From assembly GCF_900101595.1 (NCBI RefSeq), contig NZ_FMYY01000007.1, positions 62,001 to 126,000 of the forward strand: a stretch of 64,000 nt of DNA. The letters run 5' to 3'. A program made the position numbers and the translations under genes. Origin of the DNA: Paenibacillus sp. cl123 (GTDB lineage: Bacteria > Bacillota > Bacilli > Paenibacillales > NBRC-103111). This document shows positions 62,280 through 64,000 of the stretch, piece by piece. Below the pieces are notes generated by a model. It searched no databases. It saw only the letters and a program-made list of their open reading frames with translations, and was not told where the DNA came from. Numbering within the stretch: the stretch's first letter is position 1; each line of letters begins with the position of its first letter.

Positions 62280-64000
62280 AAATCTCCGCCCCCTCTAGAC
62301 TGGCAGAACACTTGGGTGTTAATGCTGGCTACGATCCTCCCGAGGCTGTTTGGTATCACCTCAACATTATGCCAGCCTCGGTTTATCTTCCCCCCTCCAT
62401 CCTTTGATAAATAAGGGATGATATCAATATCGTCCGCATTCGTCCCCAAACCCGGAATAACTACCCCATCTACTTTTACCATAATTGCAGAAGGTATTGG
62501 CCCCTCGAAGATTCCATACTCCATTTCGTGATTGTGTGCTGGTATTTCATGTGTATGGTCCATATCATGGGTGTGTGAAGCGATTTGATGCGTATGTTCC
62601 ATGTTATGGACATGGCTTCCTATCGTGTGTGTATGATCCATACCATGAGTGTGGTCAAGGGTAGCATACTTGTGGTAATGGTGAACTAGCCCATGTCTAT
62701 GATTCCCCGATGGAACCCATGTCACATAACCGCCACCGACTGTCATAAGTTGGACACCAGCGCTGATTCCGTGATCATGTAGTCCTGTAAATGACATCAC
62801 GTCCCCTGGCCCATAGTTATAAGTAAAAGGCCAGAAATCCCCTTCTGTAGGAGTTTCCAAATTATTAGCACCACTAGGATTAGTTGTCGTCGTGCTGCTC
62901 GGCCCGCTCGTTGTCGCCCCACCTGCCGCCGTTGTAGTGGCACTGCTTGAGCCGCTCGTCTGCCCGCCGCCGCTCGCTGTGGTTGTCTTGCTGCTTGGCC
63001 CGGAGGAAACCGCAGGAGCCGCTTGGATTGGCCTGTTATATCCTCGAAACGCCTCCGACTTGTACGATAATAGAACCTTGTTAACCCGGACTGCCTGCTC
63101 GTCAATGCGGAAGCGCAGCACGGCAGGATGAGTTGGGTCGCAGTTATCAGCAAAGTCATGGGAGTCTAGGTTGGTAGCTCCTTGAGCGTATACTTCTCCA
63201 ATTCGCTGCCGATTGGCAAGGTCCGCGATGGTTCCAGCAATATCCTGTGGTCGATTGGCAATCTCCAGTTCCACCGCCCCTGGTTGTCCGCGAACGTCCC
63301 GCTTCCTTTTGTTGACAACGCGCGCCGTGAAGTCAATCCCCATTTCCTTATCTTGCACGCGGACCAACGCCCCGCTATAAAACTTGTAGATAGGTGTGTC
63401 TGAGAACCTTCCAATCTCAGAAGCCGCCACCGTGTACGTGATACGAGGCTGCTTAAGCTCGGATAGAAGCGCCTCACAGCGAGCAAGCAGGGTTTCTGGA
63501 TATTCGAACCTCCGATCCGCCATGACGCGGGAAATTACCCCATACTGAGCTTGGGAGGCTGCATCCTCAATATATGGTCGGCCAGCGTTGATCTCTGCAA
63601 ACGTAAGCTGATTGACGCCCTCGCCGTATCCAAGGCCATAGATTCGGTTGCAGAGGTTAGTGGGATCGACAGTCTTTTCTACGCCTTGCATGTTGACGCC
63701 ATACCGGATATACGCCTCTACAAGCTGCGGCGGCTCAACAAGGTTAATGCGCCAAGGGTAGACCGTTGTGTCATAGGTCCATTGGTATTGCTCCGTGAAT
63801 GGCCTTGGGACGCTGATTAGCGCGGCCAGAAGTGTCTCGTTCTCCCAGTTGTACTCAAATTGCCTGCTGATCCCGACCGAACCGAGCTGCCAACGTTTGA
63901 CGGTCTGATTGCTCAGGATATACTGCAGCACATTTGCCGTCGGATAGCCAAGGTTGCCCACCGTGTGGTACTGGAACAGCACGTCATCCAGCAGCGTCGC
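62276..64000 (-). CDS. Phage tail spike/endopeptidase-type structural protein, with His-rich repeats (cut by window edge)
   Basis: The frame is open from beyond base 64000. It reads as a phage minor structural/tail spike protein (ATLLDDVLFQYHTVGNLGYPTANVLQYILSNQTVKRWQLGSVG). In the second half comes a Ser/Gly/Thr-rich linker with SSGPSS units, then a His-rich region at about 62521-62690 (HTH, HVH, HNH motifs such as DHTHGMDHTHTIGSHVH), and a C-terminal knob. HxH motifs can bind metal in trimeric needle tips. The stop overlaps the stalk-protein stop. Confidence 0.85.
   Translation of the reverse strand, partial: ATLLDDVLFQYHTVGNLGYPTANVLQYILSNQTVKRWQLGSVGISRQFEYNWENETLLAALISVPRPFTEQYQWTYDTTVYPWRINLVEPPQLVEAYIRYGVNMQGVEKTVDPTNLCNRIYGLGYGEGVNQLTFAEINAGRPYIEDAASQAQYGVISRVMADRRFEYPETLLARCEALLSELKQPRITYTVAASEIGRFSDTPIYKFYSGALVRVQDKEMGIDFTARVVNKRKRDVRGQPGAVELEIANRPQDIAGTIADLANRQRIGEVYAQGATNLDSHDFADNCDPTHPAVLRFRIDEQAVRVNKVLLSYKSEAFRGYNRPIQAAPAVSSGPSSKTTTASGGGQTSGSSSATTTAAGGATTSGPSSTTTTNPSGANNLETPTEGDFWPFTYNYGPGDVMSFTGLHDHGISAGVQLMTVGGGYVTWVPSGNHRHGLVHHYHKYATLDHTHGMDHTHTIGSHVHNMEHTHQIASHTHDMDHTHEIPAHNHEMEYGIFEGPIPSAIMVKVDGVVIPGLGTNADDIDIIPYLSKDGGGKINRGWHNVEVIPNSLGRIVASINTQVFCQSRGGGDF

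Overview
The window reads as chromosome of a Gram-positive, endospore-forming member of the Paenibacillaceae (Paenibacillus-like). Grounds: spoVID, two sets of ger genes, gerM, lonB and cwlD-like genes; strong AGGAGG-type ribosome sites; frequent TTG/GTG starts; a T-box leader; and gene order shared with Bacillus (ysoA-tig-clpP/clpX-lonB-lonA-ysxC, hemAXCDBL-spoVID-valS, gerM-rph-rdgB) in a fairly GC-rich background. No rRNA, tRNA or CRISPR array was seen.

Layout. 1-4.4 kb: valS (cut by the left edge) with its T-box leader, spoVID, a pseudouridine synthase and a 54-aa membrane protein. 4.6-7.5 kb: a secreted phosphodiester glycosidase and a DUF3231 protein. 7.7-19.7 kb: a nearly complete glutamate-to-(copro)heme and siroheme cluster transcribed leftward, hemA-hemX-sirC-hemC-cobA/hemD-hemB-hemE-hemH-hemY-hemL. 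19.9-34.5 kb: speD, an unrecognised protein, ysxC, lonA, lonB, a cell-wall amidase, a divergent polysaccharide deacetylase, ispG, clpX, clpP, tig and ysoA. 34.6-38.3 kb: a germinant-receptor operon in the order B-A-C. 38.4-47.4 kb: a small conserved protein, asnB/asnO, rdgB, rph, gerM, a PAS-GGDEF cyclase, a fluoride riboswitch driving a CLC-type exporter, and a PgpA-like protein with an internal duplication. 47.5-53.4 kb: two sporulation/germination-type lipoproteins, a gene-free stretch with a tandem repeat and an inverted-repeat element, an MBL-fold hydrolase, a methyltransferase and a ROK-type regulator. 53.5-55.9 kb: a tandem pair of orphan DGQHR (DndB-like) proteins. 56.3-58.3 kb: an AraC regulator whose frame runs without a stop into a siderophore-binding lipoprotein, with two Fur-box promoters. 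58.5-64 kb: the tail end of a prophage that abuts a broken LuxR-type regulator.

How they work together. The hem block turns glutamyl-tRNA into 5-aminolevulinate and on to coproheme, with side branches to siroheme through CobA and SirC. The Lon, ClpXP, trigger factor and YsxC block is the usual proteostasis and ribosome-assembly neighbourhood. The Ger proteins, GerM, SpoVID, LonB and the amidase serve spore formation and germination. Iron uptake and fluoride export are each controlled by a recognisable DNA or RNA sensor.

The most unusual items are the orphan DGQHR pair, the stop-less AraC/lipoprotein frame with an internal Fur-controlled promoter, the duplicated PgpA-like protein, the ROK regulator without the family zinc cysteines, and the scar where the prophage tail genes meet a truncated response regulator. 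All calls were made by reading translations and motifs; no database search was possible.
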